Shown one piece after another: positions 36,750 to 44,665 of a DNA stretch of 64,000 bases. The stretch lies in the NCBI GenBank assembly GCA_964437735.1, contig CAYTID010000003.1, forward strand, positions 1 to 64,000. The letters are read 5' to 3'. A program made the position numbers and the translations under genes. Source of the DNA: CAYTID01 sp964437735 (GTDB lineage: Bacteria; Bacteroidota; Ignavibacteria; UBA10030; BY39). The stretch's first letter is position 1. Each line of letters starts with the position of its first letter. Under the pieces are notes generated by a model. It searched no databases. It was not told the origin of the DNA and was given only the letters and a program-made list of their open reading frames with translations.

Positions 36750-37229
36750 AGAGGTTAGTTTTCTCCAATCATCCAAGTCTTTTAAAAGGTTATGGACAAT
36801 ACAAAGTGCCCTTTTATGACTTCCCCACGTTAATAATTTTTCTCCCTCATCAAATTCACACCAATTGTATGAATCATGCTCTTTGGAGAGAACAATATCA
36901 GCATCATTCCGAATTTCAGCTAAAAACATAGGTGATAAATTTACGACATCCTGTGTGGCTACGTAAAATTGATTAACCATCGGTATACCCCACAATTTTT
37001 CGGGGCGAACATGGATTTCTTCTTCCACTTCTCTTAAAGCTGCTTCAACGGCTGTCTCCGATACTTGATCGTCCCCAACTTGTTTTATTTCGATAGTCCC
37101 GGTAATGAATTGATAAATGCCCGGATAAATTTTTTCATTTCGTGATCTTTTTAAAATAAGGTACTTCGGAATTCCCTCGATATACTTAAACACGCAAATC
37201 TCTACAAATAATGCTGCTACTTTCGTCAT
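36738..37229 (-). CDS. Nudix hydrolase
   Basis: This is a Nudix domain of about 163 residues. The Nudix box runs from GDDQVSE through TAVEAALREVEEE to IHV: G-x5-E-x7-R-E-U-x-E-E is intact, and the later glycine is a histidine. KVAALFVEICVFKY and LILKRSRNEKIYPGIYQFI match the NTP pyrophosphohydrolase type. The substrate, possibly an oxidised or dihydroneopterin-type nucleoside triphosphate, is a guess. I place the start at 37229, where ATGA overlaps the upstream pseudouridine synthase stop, rather than at 37274. Confidence 0.82.
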   Translation of the reverse strand: MTKVAALFVEICVFKYIEGIPKYLILKRSRNEKIYPGIYQFITGTIEIKQVGDDQVSETAVEAALREVEEEIHVRPEKLWGIPMVNQFYVATQDVVNLSPMFLAEIRNDADIVLSKEHDSYNWCEFDEGEKLLTWGSHKRALCIVHNLLKDLDDWRKLTSLIG

Positions 37230-37965
37230 AGATTCTTTAGATTTTTTACTTCCGATTCGCTCATATATCTCCACTCTCCGACTCTTAATCCTTTCAAACC
37301 GATATTCCCAATCATAATTCTGGATAATTCTACTATTTCAAATCCAATACTCTTAAGCATTTTTCGTATTTGCCTGTTCTTTCCTTCAAATAGCGTTATT
37401 TCAAATTCGGTCAATGCATCATTCAATTCCTTTACATCAGCGGGAAGTGTTTTATAGCCATCATCTAACACAACTCCATTCCTCAGACCATTAATATCAG
37501 ACTTACTTGCAGGAGCATTAATCTTAGTTTATAAATTTTACCAATTTTGTTCTCAGGATTGGTCATTTTTTCACTAAATTGGTTATCATTTGTTAATAAC
37601 AATAAACCAGAAGTGTCTTTATCCAGTCTACCCACCGGAAATACCCATTTATTTATTTCCAGTAAATCATAAACTGTTTTTCTCCCTTTTTCGTCCGATT
37701 TGGTTGTGACGACTCCGACAGGTTTATTTAAGATAATATAACTGAATTGCTTTTTTCTTAAAGATTTTCCTCCCACCTTGATTTCATCTTTTTTATAATC
37801 TACTTTATAATTGATATCGTAAATCGTTTTATCGTTTACAGTTACATGTCCCTTTGCAATCATTGTTTCAGCATTTTTTCTGGAGGTAAAGCCTAATTTA
37901 GACAATGCTCTGTTCAGACTCAGTCCATATCCATTCCTTTTTTGAATCTTTTTTACAGTAACCAT
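37226..37965 (-). pseudogene. RluB/RsuA-type pseudouridine synthase, interrupted by a frameshift
   Basis: The two halves are in different frames. The first (from 37965) has an S4 domain, SLNRALSKLGFTSRKNAE, then YIILNKPVGVVTT and the catalytic aspartate in FPVGRLDKDTSGLLLLTND. It loses the frame at about 37522-37524, in KIYKLR, and stops at 37483. In the next frame the family sequence goes on at once with INAPASKSDINGLRNG, VVLDDGYKT, LFEGKNRQIRKMLKSIGF and IGLKGLRVGEWRY, ending at 37226. One missing base explains it. It is either a recent mutation or a sequencing error. Intact, it would modify a uridine in 23S or 16S rRNA. Confidence 0.88.
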
Positions 37966-38558
37966 TTAACAGTTATAATCCCTAAAATAAATAAGATGAC
38001 GAAAGCTACCGAAAGTTTATCAAAATATTTATCAATGAATAATTTTATTTGAGGTCCGAAAATGTATAACAAACCACCAACGAGGAAAAACCGTGAGGCT
38101 CTACCAACGAAGGAACCAAGAGTTAAAGTAATTAAGTCGATTGTTTGATTAAAACCCGCGGCTATTGTAAAAACCTTATAAGGAATAGGAGTAAAACCTG
38201 CTATAAACAAAGCTAAAAAGCCATTATTTTTATACGTCTCCAAAACATAATTAAAATTTTCAAGTGCTCCATAAAACGATAATATCGGACGTCCCATTAC
38301 TTCGAAGAAACCATATCCGATGTAATAGCCAAGATATGCTCCCGAAACCGATCCAAGTGTACAAATCAAGGCATATTTAAAGGATTTTTTTGGAGTTGTA
38401 ACTGCCAATGCAATCAACAATATATCAGGTGGAATTGGAAAAAAAGACGCTTCGACAAACGCAATCCAAAATAGAGCATGCAGCGCATACGGTTTAGTGG
38501 CAAAATGTTCAACCCAATCTTTCAGTTGCTTTAGCCAGGAAATAAATTTCTTAATCAG
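37953..38558 (-). CDS. YqaA/DedA-like VTT membrane protein with a non-AUG start
   Basis: The protein has about 200 residues and several membrane helices. FVEASFFPIPPDILLIALAV, FIAGFTPIPYKVFTIAAGF and RASRFFLVGGLLYIFGP are typical of the YqaA branch of SNARE-associated/VTT proteins. The first about 46 residues, including the conserved FPIPPD motif, have no in-frame ATG, GTG or TTG before them; the first TTG is at 38420, inside the conserved region. Upstream is a strong GGAAGGAG followed by CTG (38556-38558, 6 bases on) and ATT (38553-38555, 9 bases on). I take one of these as the start. It overlaps the upstream SDR gene by eight bases and the RluB pseudogene by 13. Confidence 0.72.
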   Translation of the reverse strand: MIKKFISWLKQLKDWVEHFATKPYALHALFWIAFVEASFFPIPPDILLIALAVTTPKKSFKYALICTLGSVSGAYLGYYIGYGFFEVMGRPILSFYGALENFNYVLETYKNNGFLALFIAGFTPIPYKVFTIAAGFNQTIDLITLTLGSFVGRASRFFLVGGLLYIFGPQIKLFIDKYFDKLSVAFVILFILGIITVKWLL

Positions 38559-39486
38559 TGTGTACTCCTTCCTTCTTTAAAGTTTCGTGTAAAGATAATT
38601 TTAAATTTATTGCATCTACACCAAAAATATTCCATATATCAGTGTTACTAATACAGATATTATTTTCTAAGAGCATCGATATTTGTGAATTCGTTACCGG
38701 ATACCATTTATACGAACTCATAAGAGAAGTTATTATTCTCATCACTATTACAGGAATATGTATTTTAATTTTTTTCTTATTTATTATTTTTGATATAATA
38801 TCCACTAATTCATTGTAAGAATAAACTTCCGGTCCGCATAAATGATATGTTTTATATCTTGACTCAGGCTTATCCAGACATTTGATAAAAATATCGGTTA
38901 GATTAACAATTGAAATGGGTTGAAATTTATAATTTCCATTTCCAATGATCGGAACTACTAATGGCGTTTTGTTAAACAAATCTTTGATTACCGTAACGAA
39001 ATTTTCTCTACCTTTGTCTTCGTCCCCGAATACAACCGAAGGGCGAAAGATTGTCCATTCCAACTTAGATTCCTTTAAATACTCTTCTGCCTGATACTTT
39101 GTAACCAGATAATCTGTTGGGGCATTCTGCCTGACACCATTAGCGCTCATCAGGATAAATCTTTTAATTCCTAACCTGACCAATTCATTAATAATATTTC
39201 GTGCACCTTCAAAATGGATTTTTTTAAAAGTGATACCAAGTTTTGGAATTTCACGTATTAATCCAGGTATGTAATACACCGCATCACAATCTGCAAATTT
39301 ACCGGAAAAAGTATCGGGTATCAGAACATCACCCTCGATAATATCCATTTTATTTAAAACATCAGGAGGTAATTTTTTTAAAGAATCCGGCCTGGTCAAA
39401 ACTTTTACCGAGATCCCCCGTTTAAGCAACTCCGTTAATAAGCGGCTGCCAATATATCCTGTTGCACCGGTTAAAAATACCTTCAT
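38551..39486 (-). CDS. NAD-dependent epimerase/NmrA-type SDR
   Basis: This 311-residue atypical short-chain dehydrogenase starts VFLTGATGYIGSRLLTELLK (TGxxGxxG dinucleotide motif). It has DCDAVYYIPGLI, FILMSANGVRQ, and YLVTK (YxxxK catalytic pair) in the expected order, then WTIFRPSVVFGDED. This subgroup includes NDUFA9-like and NmrA-like proteins that act on ubiquinone, flavonoid or unknown substrates, so the reaction cannot be named. It carries the ribosome binding site of the VTT gene in its last codons. Confidence 0.84.
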   Translation of the reverse strand: MKVFLTGATGYIGSRLLTELLKRGISVKVLTRPDSLKKLPPDVLNKMDIIEGDVLIPDTFSGKFADCDAVYYIPGLIREIPKLGITFKKIHFEGARNIINELVRLGIKRFILMSANGVRQNAPTDYLVTKYQAEEYLKESKLEWTIFRPSVVFGDEDKGRENFVTVIKDLFNKTPLVVPIIGNGNYKFQPISIVNLTDIFIKCLDKPESRYKTYHLCGPEVYSYNELVDIISKIINKKKIKIHIPVIVMRIITSLMSSYKWYPVTNSQISMLLENNICISNTDIWNIFGVDAINLKLSLHETLKKEGVHTD

Positions 39487-39535
39487 AAACGGTTAAAATA
39501 TAAATATTAATAGCTATATTTCCAACATTTACCAA

Positions 39536-39955
39536 TTATTTTAAGTTTTGAATATAAAACTTATAAAACCGGTCTTTTATTTTATCTCTTACCTCCCGAA
39601 ACACATTATAAATTTCATCTTCTGTTCCTGTTGCTTCGGCAGGGTCTGTGAATCCAATGTGCAAATTATTACGAATAGAACCGAAAAATACCGGACAATT
39701 TTCCTTTGCATTATCACAAACAGTTATAACAAAATCAAATGAATTATTGATGAATTTATTCACATCTTTCGGTACAGCAAGGCTAATGTCAATGCCAACT
39801 TCCTTCATTACCGTAACCGCTTTTGGATGAACAGGCGCAGCCGGAACAGTACCGGCTGATATTACTTCAATCTTGTCATCGAATGCCTGTAAAAAACCTT
39901 CAGCCATCTGACTGCGGCAGGAATTTCCAGTGCATAAAATTAAAACTTTATACAT
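39536..39955 (-). CDS. arsC: arsenate reductase, low-molecular-weight phosphatase (thioredoxin-dependent) type
   Basis: The 139-residue protein begins with the phosphatase loop LILCTGNSCRSQMAEGFLQ. It has the C-terminal TDPAEATGTEDE aspartate motif, and VCDNAKENCPVF supplies two further cysteines. The Cys triad, nucleophilic in the loop plus a CxxxxxxC pair near residues 80-90, is the pI258 ArsC arrangement, which reduces arsenate through thioredoxin. No arsB, arsR or acr3 lies nearby, so a tyrosine-phosphatase role cannot be fully excluded. Confidence 0.83.
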   Translation of the reverse strand: MYKVLILCTGNSCRSQMAEGFLQAFDDKIEVISAGTVPAAPVHPKAVTVMKEVGIDISLAVPKDVNKFINNSFDFVITVCDNAKENCPVFFGSIRNNLHIGFTDPAEATGTEDEIYNVFREVRDKIKDRFYKFYIQNLK

Positions 39956-40217
39956 AATATATATAATGTAAAATAATTCTGGTTATTTCAAAACAAAATA
40001 TCCCAACCTATAATGAATCATCTCCTTTGGATTTACGCTCATAACATGACATCATATTTGAACTGGCAAAGCACCGACAGATTCACTCAATTCTCCGATC
40101 ACTGATAATTTAGGAATAGAATTATCTGTTAAAGGCCGGTGATTATTTTCAATGCGTGAAAGACTTACTAAAGTTATAAATATTAAACCAACTTGTCTAT
40201 CTAATGATTTTTATCAA

Positions 40218-40580
40218 TTAGGTTGTCATTAATCCTTTAATAACATCAGAAACTTTTGTGAACTCGACGGCTTTGTAGAAAAAATAATCCGCTCCTGCTT
40301 CTAAACTTGCTTCCCTGTATTGTAAATAGGGATAATTTGTTAAAATAATAACTCTCGTTGAAGGAAGTTCCTTTTTAATTTCGTGTAAAACCTCCAAACC
40401 GTTACCTTCTTTCAACCTGATATCGATTACTACAATATCTGGTTTCAGTTTTTTAATTTCGTCTTTTGCAGAACTCTCGTTATCAGCTACACCCACAATC
40501 GTTGCTCCTTCTATTTGTTCTATCATTTGGACAAGACGTTCCCTGATCAATTTAGAATCTTCTACTATGTATATTTTCAT
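40218..40580 (-). CDS. single-domain (CheY-like) response regulator
   Basis: This is a receiver domain of about 120 residues and nothing else. It starts MKIYIVEDSKLIRERLVQMI, with the phosphorylated aspartate in IVVIDIRLKEGNGL, then VIILTNYPYLQYREASLEAG and the late FFYKAVEF. The ATG at 40580 has GAGGATA upstream; the reading frame runs further to 40625 but nothing in that extension is conserved. It lacks an output domain and may pass phosphate to another protein. It lies downstream of the LuxR-type regulator, 309 bases away. Confidence 0.86.
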   Translation of the reverse strand: MKIYIVEDSKLIRERLVQMIEQIEGATIVGVADNESSAKDEIKKLKPDIVVIDIRLKEGNGLEVLHEIKKELPSTRVIILTNYPYLQYREASLEAGADYFFYKAVEFTKVSDVIKGLMTT

Positions 40581-40889
40581 AAGCCATATATCCTCAATTA
40601 TTGAATTACATCCGCAGCTTCTCATGGGCCAAAGTCGGCAACAGCAGCAGAAGGCGGTTAAAATTAATGTTTATTATCTGAGTGTAATATAATTTCCTAC
40701 AATAAGTTTTAAAATAGGATATAGTAGCTTTATTGAATAATACTTTGTCCTATACAATAATGGGCTGTAAATATATCATTTTGGTAATTTTGATCGCTAA
40801 AAGAACTATATAAAAAATAATTCAATCAATATTCAGGCAGGGTATGTAGAATTAAAATGATTTGAAGGGAGGATAAATTAAACAATTCT

Positions 40890-41516
40890 TTATATAAGTC
40901 GATTTTTAATTGCATATTGCATAATGTCGGCGTTATTTTTTAAATGCATTTTTTCCAGAATGTGAGTCCGATAAGTGCTAATTGTTTTTACGCTTAATGA
41001 AATTTCAAGAGCTATTTCCCCGACTGTTTTGCCGTTAGCGATCATTAAAAATACCTGATATTCCCTGTCGGATAACAATTCGTGTGAGGCTAGATTGTAA
41101 CTATCATCAATAATTTCAGCTAATTTATCAGCGACTGTTTCACTGATATATCTTCCGCCTGAGACAACTTTTCTGATAGCTTTAATCAACTCCTCCCCGG
41201 CACTCGATTTCATAATATAACCCGACGCTCCGGCTCTCATAACTCTAATGGCATATTGATCCTCAGGATAGACACTTAATATTAAAACAGGAATTTTGGG
41301 AGCTTCTTTTTTTATATCTCTTAATACATCCAAGCCGCTTTTACCTGGCATATTTATATCGACAATAAATAGATCCCAATCTGATGATCTCATTTTTTCT
41401 AGTAATTCGTTCGCATTTGAAGCTTCCCCGATTTTAGCGATATCAGGTGCTTCTTCAATGATCTTCTTTAATCCTTCACGAACAATTTCGTGGTCATCTG
41501 CAATTAGAATTTTCAT
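40890..41516 (-). CDS. NarL/FixJ-type response regulator
   Basis: This 208-residue regulator has a receiver (about 1-118) with KILIADDHEIVREGLKKIIE, aspartate in LFIVDINMPGKSGLDVL, VLILSVYPEDQYAIRVMRAG and YIMKSSAGEEL. A LuxR-type helix-turn-helix (about 140-205) follows: LLSDREYQVFLMIANGKTVG, EIALEISLSVKTISTYRTHI and LEKM. It sits 33 bases downstream of the multi-PAS kinase on the same strand, and HisKA_3 kinases usually pair with exactly this type, so they form a system. Confidence 0.94.
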   Translation of the reverse strand: MKILIADDHEIVREGLKKIIEEAPDIAKIGEASNANELLEKMRSSDWDLFIVDINMPGKSGLDVLRDIKKEAPKIPVLILSVYPEDQYAIRVMRAGASGYIMKSSAGEELIKAIRKVVSGGRYISETVADKLAEIIDDSYNLASHELLSDREYQVFLMIANGKTVGEIALEISLSVKTISTYRTHILEKMHLKNNADIMQYAIKNRLI

Positions 41517-41549
41517 AATTTACCATCTTATATATTTATTGATATATAT

Positions 41550-44279
41550 TCAAAAAGGGATTTTAAATGTTACTCTAGTCCCCTTTCCTTTAATTCCTTT
41601 AATTTCTATTTCACCTCCGTAAGAATGAACTCTCTCACGCATTCCCAGAAGACCGATTGAAGATGAACTCTCTATCATGGTTTCATCAATTCCGATTCCA
41701 TTATCGCTCACTTCAAGAATGAGATCAGAATTCTCGGTTATTAGAATTATATCTACTTCACTGGCTCCTGAATGGCGGATAATATTGGTTAATGTTTCCT
41801 GGAATATTCTGAAAATCATTGTGGCTTTTCTTCGATCCAGATTTTCTATCTCATCTAATTTAATAATATTACACTTTATTCCTGTCCGGTTTTCAAACTC
41901 CCGGATTTGCCAATCAATTGCTGCTGTTAATCCTAAATCATCCAATATTCCAGGCCTAAGCTCGGATGATATTTTTTGCACCGATTTCATGATTGATTCC
42001 GTAAGATTTATCATCGATCGGCAACGAGATTTTAAAATCTCGCTGTCAGGTAAAATATTTTTTTCGAGCCAAGTAAGGTCAATTTTTAGTACCGTCAACG
42101 CTTGCCCCAGTTCATCATGAATTTCTCTGGATATAGTTGTTCTCTCTTCTTCGCGTATCGATTCCAATCGATTAGCTAGGTTACGTAAATTATTCAACGA
42201 TTTATCAAGTTCCATTTCAGTGGTTTTGCGTAGAGTAATATCTTCAACACTTGACCATATAAAATCTTCTCCATAACGATTTATAATCAAACCATTCAGT
42301 CGAACAGGGACAAGATGTCCGTCTTTATGTATATATTCTTTTTCATACGGACCGTAATGTCCGGATGATTTTAAACTATTTAGTTGTTTTTGTTCGATCA
42401 CGTCGTATTTCTTGGGTGTAATATCCCAATAAGTAAGACTCAGGGTTTCTTCAATCGTACGCCCGATAATATCAGCGTACGCTTGATTAGCATCAACAAT
42501 CGTCCCATCCATTTTTGTAAGAGCAAGCCCGATCGGAGATTTATCAAAAAGTGTCCTGTTATATTTTTCACTTATTTTAAGCGCCTCTGCAGTTCGCTTT
42601 TGGTCAGTTACGTCAGTCGCTATGTGAATAATTTTTTCTATTTCTCCATTTTCATCCAGCATTGGTGTACAAGATATAATATACCAGCCATTTAAAGCTT
42701 TCACCTCCATCTCCTGAGTTTGACATTTTTGCGATTGATACATTTTGTGCATTGGGCAATTTTCAGGTGGATTTTCGGTTCCATGAAAGATTTTACAACA
42801 TTTTTGACCGATTAATTCTGAAGCCGGCATATTTAAAGCAATCTCAGTGGCATGATTAGCGGCAAGGATGGTGTTGTCCGTGTTGATTATCATAGTTAAA
42901 TGACCACTCGATTGAAAAATAGTTTCCCATTCCTGGCGAGCTTTTATGAGTTCAATTTCTTTTTTATTTTTAATCTCGATTTCAGCTAATAAATCTTTGT
43001 TCGCTACATTCAGCTGATGAGTTCTCAATTTTACATCTTCTTCTAATTCAGTATGCCACGATTTTATTTTCCCGATCATTGAATTAAATATTTGTACTAG
43101 GTAACCAACTTCATCCTGACTCGTAATTTCCGACTTCACATTAAGGTTTCCTTTTTCAACTTCCATAGCAATTCGGGTTAATTTTTTAATCGGGAGGGTA
43201 ATTCTATTCGCAATTATTATAACAACTATAATAAAAACCGCAAATCCAAAAATTGCAAGGTGTATACTGACATGTATTTCTTTCCGGATAGATTTCACTA
43301 TTTCAGCATGATCATATTTAATAAGCAATCCCCAACCGATATCAGGATTCACTTTCAAATACCGGTATGCCGTTAAAATTTTTTTTTCTCTGTAATCATC
43401 ACCTATAATAATCCCCTCCTGTCCCAGAGTAGAATATTGAGCTGGTTTCGTTTCTAATTTATATTCCATAACTTTTGCAATTGTACTATCAGCTAAGGGA
43501 TATTTTAATTTTGATAATATTACACGATCCTGATTAATTAATATGATTTCATATTCATCAATTGACATATCTCCCTGGTAAAGAATTGGCTTAATGAAAT
43601 CATCAATATCGATTCTAAGAACCAAAACCGCGAGAGGTATTGACTCAATATCTTGTTTATCTTTGCCTTTTAGAAGCCGTGTTATGATCATTTCCGAACG
43701 GTTAATGAGAGTATCCTTTTCAACTGTAACTATCTCATCTAAACCAGCCATTAAGGTATATGATAAATATGCATAATTATTTATCTTTTCCCCGACATTG
43801 TTTGCCTCACTCGATGCAATTATCGTCCCTGTCTGAACATCTGCAATTGAAATATTTTGATAAAATTTTGATGAAACTACGCAATCTTCTATATATTTAT
43901 TTAATTCGGTGTAATGACTTCCTTTTTTGTATCGGGAAATATCATCATCAGATTTTAAATATTTATACTTACCTAAATCTTGAATAATATCATAAATTGT
44001 GTTTTCGATATACTGGTTTTTAAATAATATTCGTAAGGTATTTTTACGTTCATCAAGCCATGATAGAAACCTGTCTTTTTTATAATCAGCCAAAAAACTT
44101 ATTTCTTTCAAAATACGAGAATTTTCTTTCTGGTATTGCCCTTCAATTCCCGTATAAGGTATCCCGAATATTCTTACAACAGTTAGAAATATAATTGTTA
44201 TCGAAAATAACAGTAAAAAATTGATGACCATCCGTGTCCGGATGCTTTTGCCTGAAAATATCTTCCCTTTATTTTTCAT
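41550..44279 (-). CDS. multi-PAS membrane sensor histidine kinase (HisKA_3)
   Basis: This 909-residue kinase has an N-terminal helix (about 20-38), a large periplasmic cache-like sensor (40-345), a second helix near 345-365, HAMP (LTRIAMEVEKGNLNVKSEIT) and two PAS domains. A HisKA_3 box, REIHDELGQALTVLK (histidine near 700), and an HATPase with LTNIIRHSGASE and DNGIGIDET end the protein. The first PAS carries several cysteines: LIGQKCCKIFHGTENPPENC and PMHKMYQSQKCQ. Such cysteines could bind metal or sense redox state, but this is only inferred. It drives the NarL-type regulator encoded just downstream. Confidence 0.93.
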   Translation of the reverse strand: MKNKGKIFSGKSIRTRMVINFLLLFSITIIFLTVVRIFGIPYTGIEGQYQKENSRILKEISFLADYKKDRFLSWLDERKNTLRILFKNQYIENTIYDIIQDLGKYKYLKSDDDISRYKKGSHYTELNKYIEDCVVSSKFYQNISIADVQTGTIIASSEANNVGEKINNYAYLSYTLMAGLDEIVTVEKDTLINRSEMIITRLLKGKDKQDIESIPLAVLVLRIDIDDFIKPILYQGDMSIDEYEIILINQDRVILSKLKYPLADSTIAKVMEYKLETKPAQYSTLGQEGIIIGDDYREKKILTAYRYLKVNPDIGWGLLIKYDHAEIVKSIRKEIHVSIHLAIFGFAVFIIVVIIIANRITLPIKKLTRIAMEVEKGNLNVKSEITSQDEVGYLVQIFNSMIGKIKSWHTELEEDVKLRTHQLNVANKDLLAEIEIKNKKEIELIKARQEWETIFQSSGHLTMIINTDNTILAANHATEIALNMPASELIGQKCCKIFHGTENPPENCPMHKMYQSQKCQTQEMEVKALNGWYIISCTPMLDENGEIEKIIHIATDVTDQKRTAEALKISEKYNRTLFDKSPIGLALTKMDGTIVDANQAYADIIGRTIEETLSLTYWDITPKKYDVIEQKQLNSLKSSGHYGPYEKEYIHKDGHLVPVRLNGLIINRYGEDFIWSSVEDITLRKTTEMELDKSLNNLRNLANRLESIREEERTTISREIHDELGQALTVLKIDLTWLEKNILPDSEILKSRCRSMINLTESIMKSVQKISSELRPGILDDLGLTAAIDWQIREFENRTGIKCNIIKLDEIENLDRRKATMIFRIFQETLTNIIRHSGASEVDIILITENSDLILEVSDNGIGIDETMIESSSSIGLLGMRERVHSYGGEIEIKGIKGKGTRVTFKIPF

Positions 44280-44291
44280 ATATTATGTCAG

Positions 44292-44306
44292 TCAAATCAT
44301 ATTTGA
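44292..44306. promoter_or_regulatory. inverted repeat upstream of the multi-PAS kinase
   Basis: TCAAAT, a three-base centre CAT, and ATTTGA form a perfect dyad 12 bases upstream of the kinase start codon. It is a plausible operator or leader stem for that gene. No known family site matches it clearly. Confidence 0.35.
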
Positions 44307-44563
44307 TTAATTATTTTACTGATAATTTCATCTTCTTCCAAGAAGCAGAATAAAATTTTTTACTTAATATCTAATCAACGTTCCTTGCTATGTACTTCTA
44401 ATGTAAAAATAATTCTTATCATTTCATATCGAGAATCACACGAATTTTTCTTAAATTTGTTTTCGTCGTTTTTGTACATTATCAGGAATATTGATCAAAT
44501 ATTGTAATATTTTCTAGGCGAGTTGAAAAACCTTGATTAAGAAGAACTTTTTAGTTAAATTCA

Positions 44564-44592
44564 TTTTGGAATTTATCCCGGCAAAATATAAT
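44564..44592 (+). promoter_or_regulatory. probable icd promoter
   Basis: A perfect TATAAT (44587-44592) is preceded after 17 bases by TTTTGG (44564-44569); TTGGAA at 15 bases is the alternative -35. Transcription would start near 44599, giving a leader of about 67 bases that carries the strong AAGGAGG site four bases before the ATG. Confidence 0.48.
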
Positions 44593-44665
44593 TTTCTATT
44601 CGTTCTTAATGCCGTTCATAATAAAACAGTTCTAAATAATCGTTTATCATTCTTAAGGAGGATGT

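Larger units (their letters stand above)
44280..44665. other. 386-base divergent intergenic region before icd
   Basis: No gene or RNA structure is recognised here. It separates the minus-strand kinase from icd and holds both promoters. The dyad TCAAAT-CAT-ATTTGA (44292-44306) is close to the kinase start. A second AT-rich near-palindrome, AAATATTGTAATATTT, lies mid-region. The icd ribosome binding site AAGGAGG is at 44655-44661. Confidence 0.5.

Noticed and set aside
37483..37560. Programmed ribosomal frameshift in the RluB-like gene
   Set aside because: The shift lies at AAACTAAGATTAATG, with no slippery heptamer or following structure that I can see; a lost base is simpler.
40581..40625. 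Longer start for the single-domain response regulator
   Set aside because: The extra 15 residues are not conserved, and a good GAGGATA site precedes the ATG at 40580.
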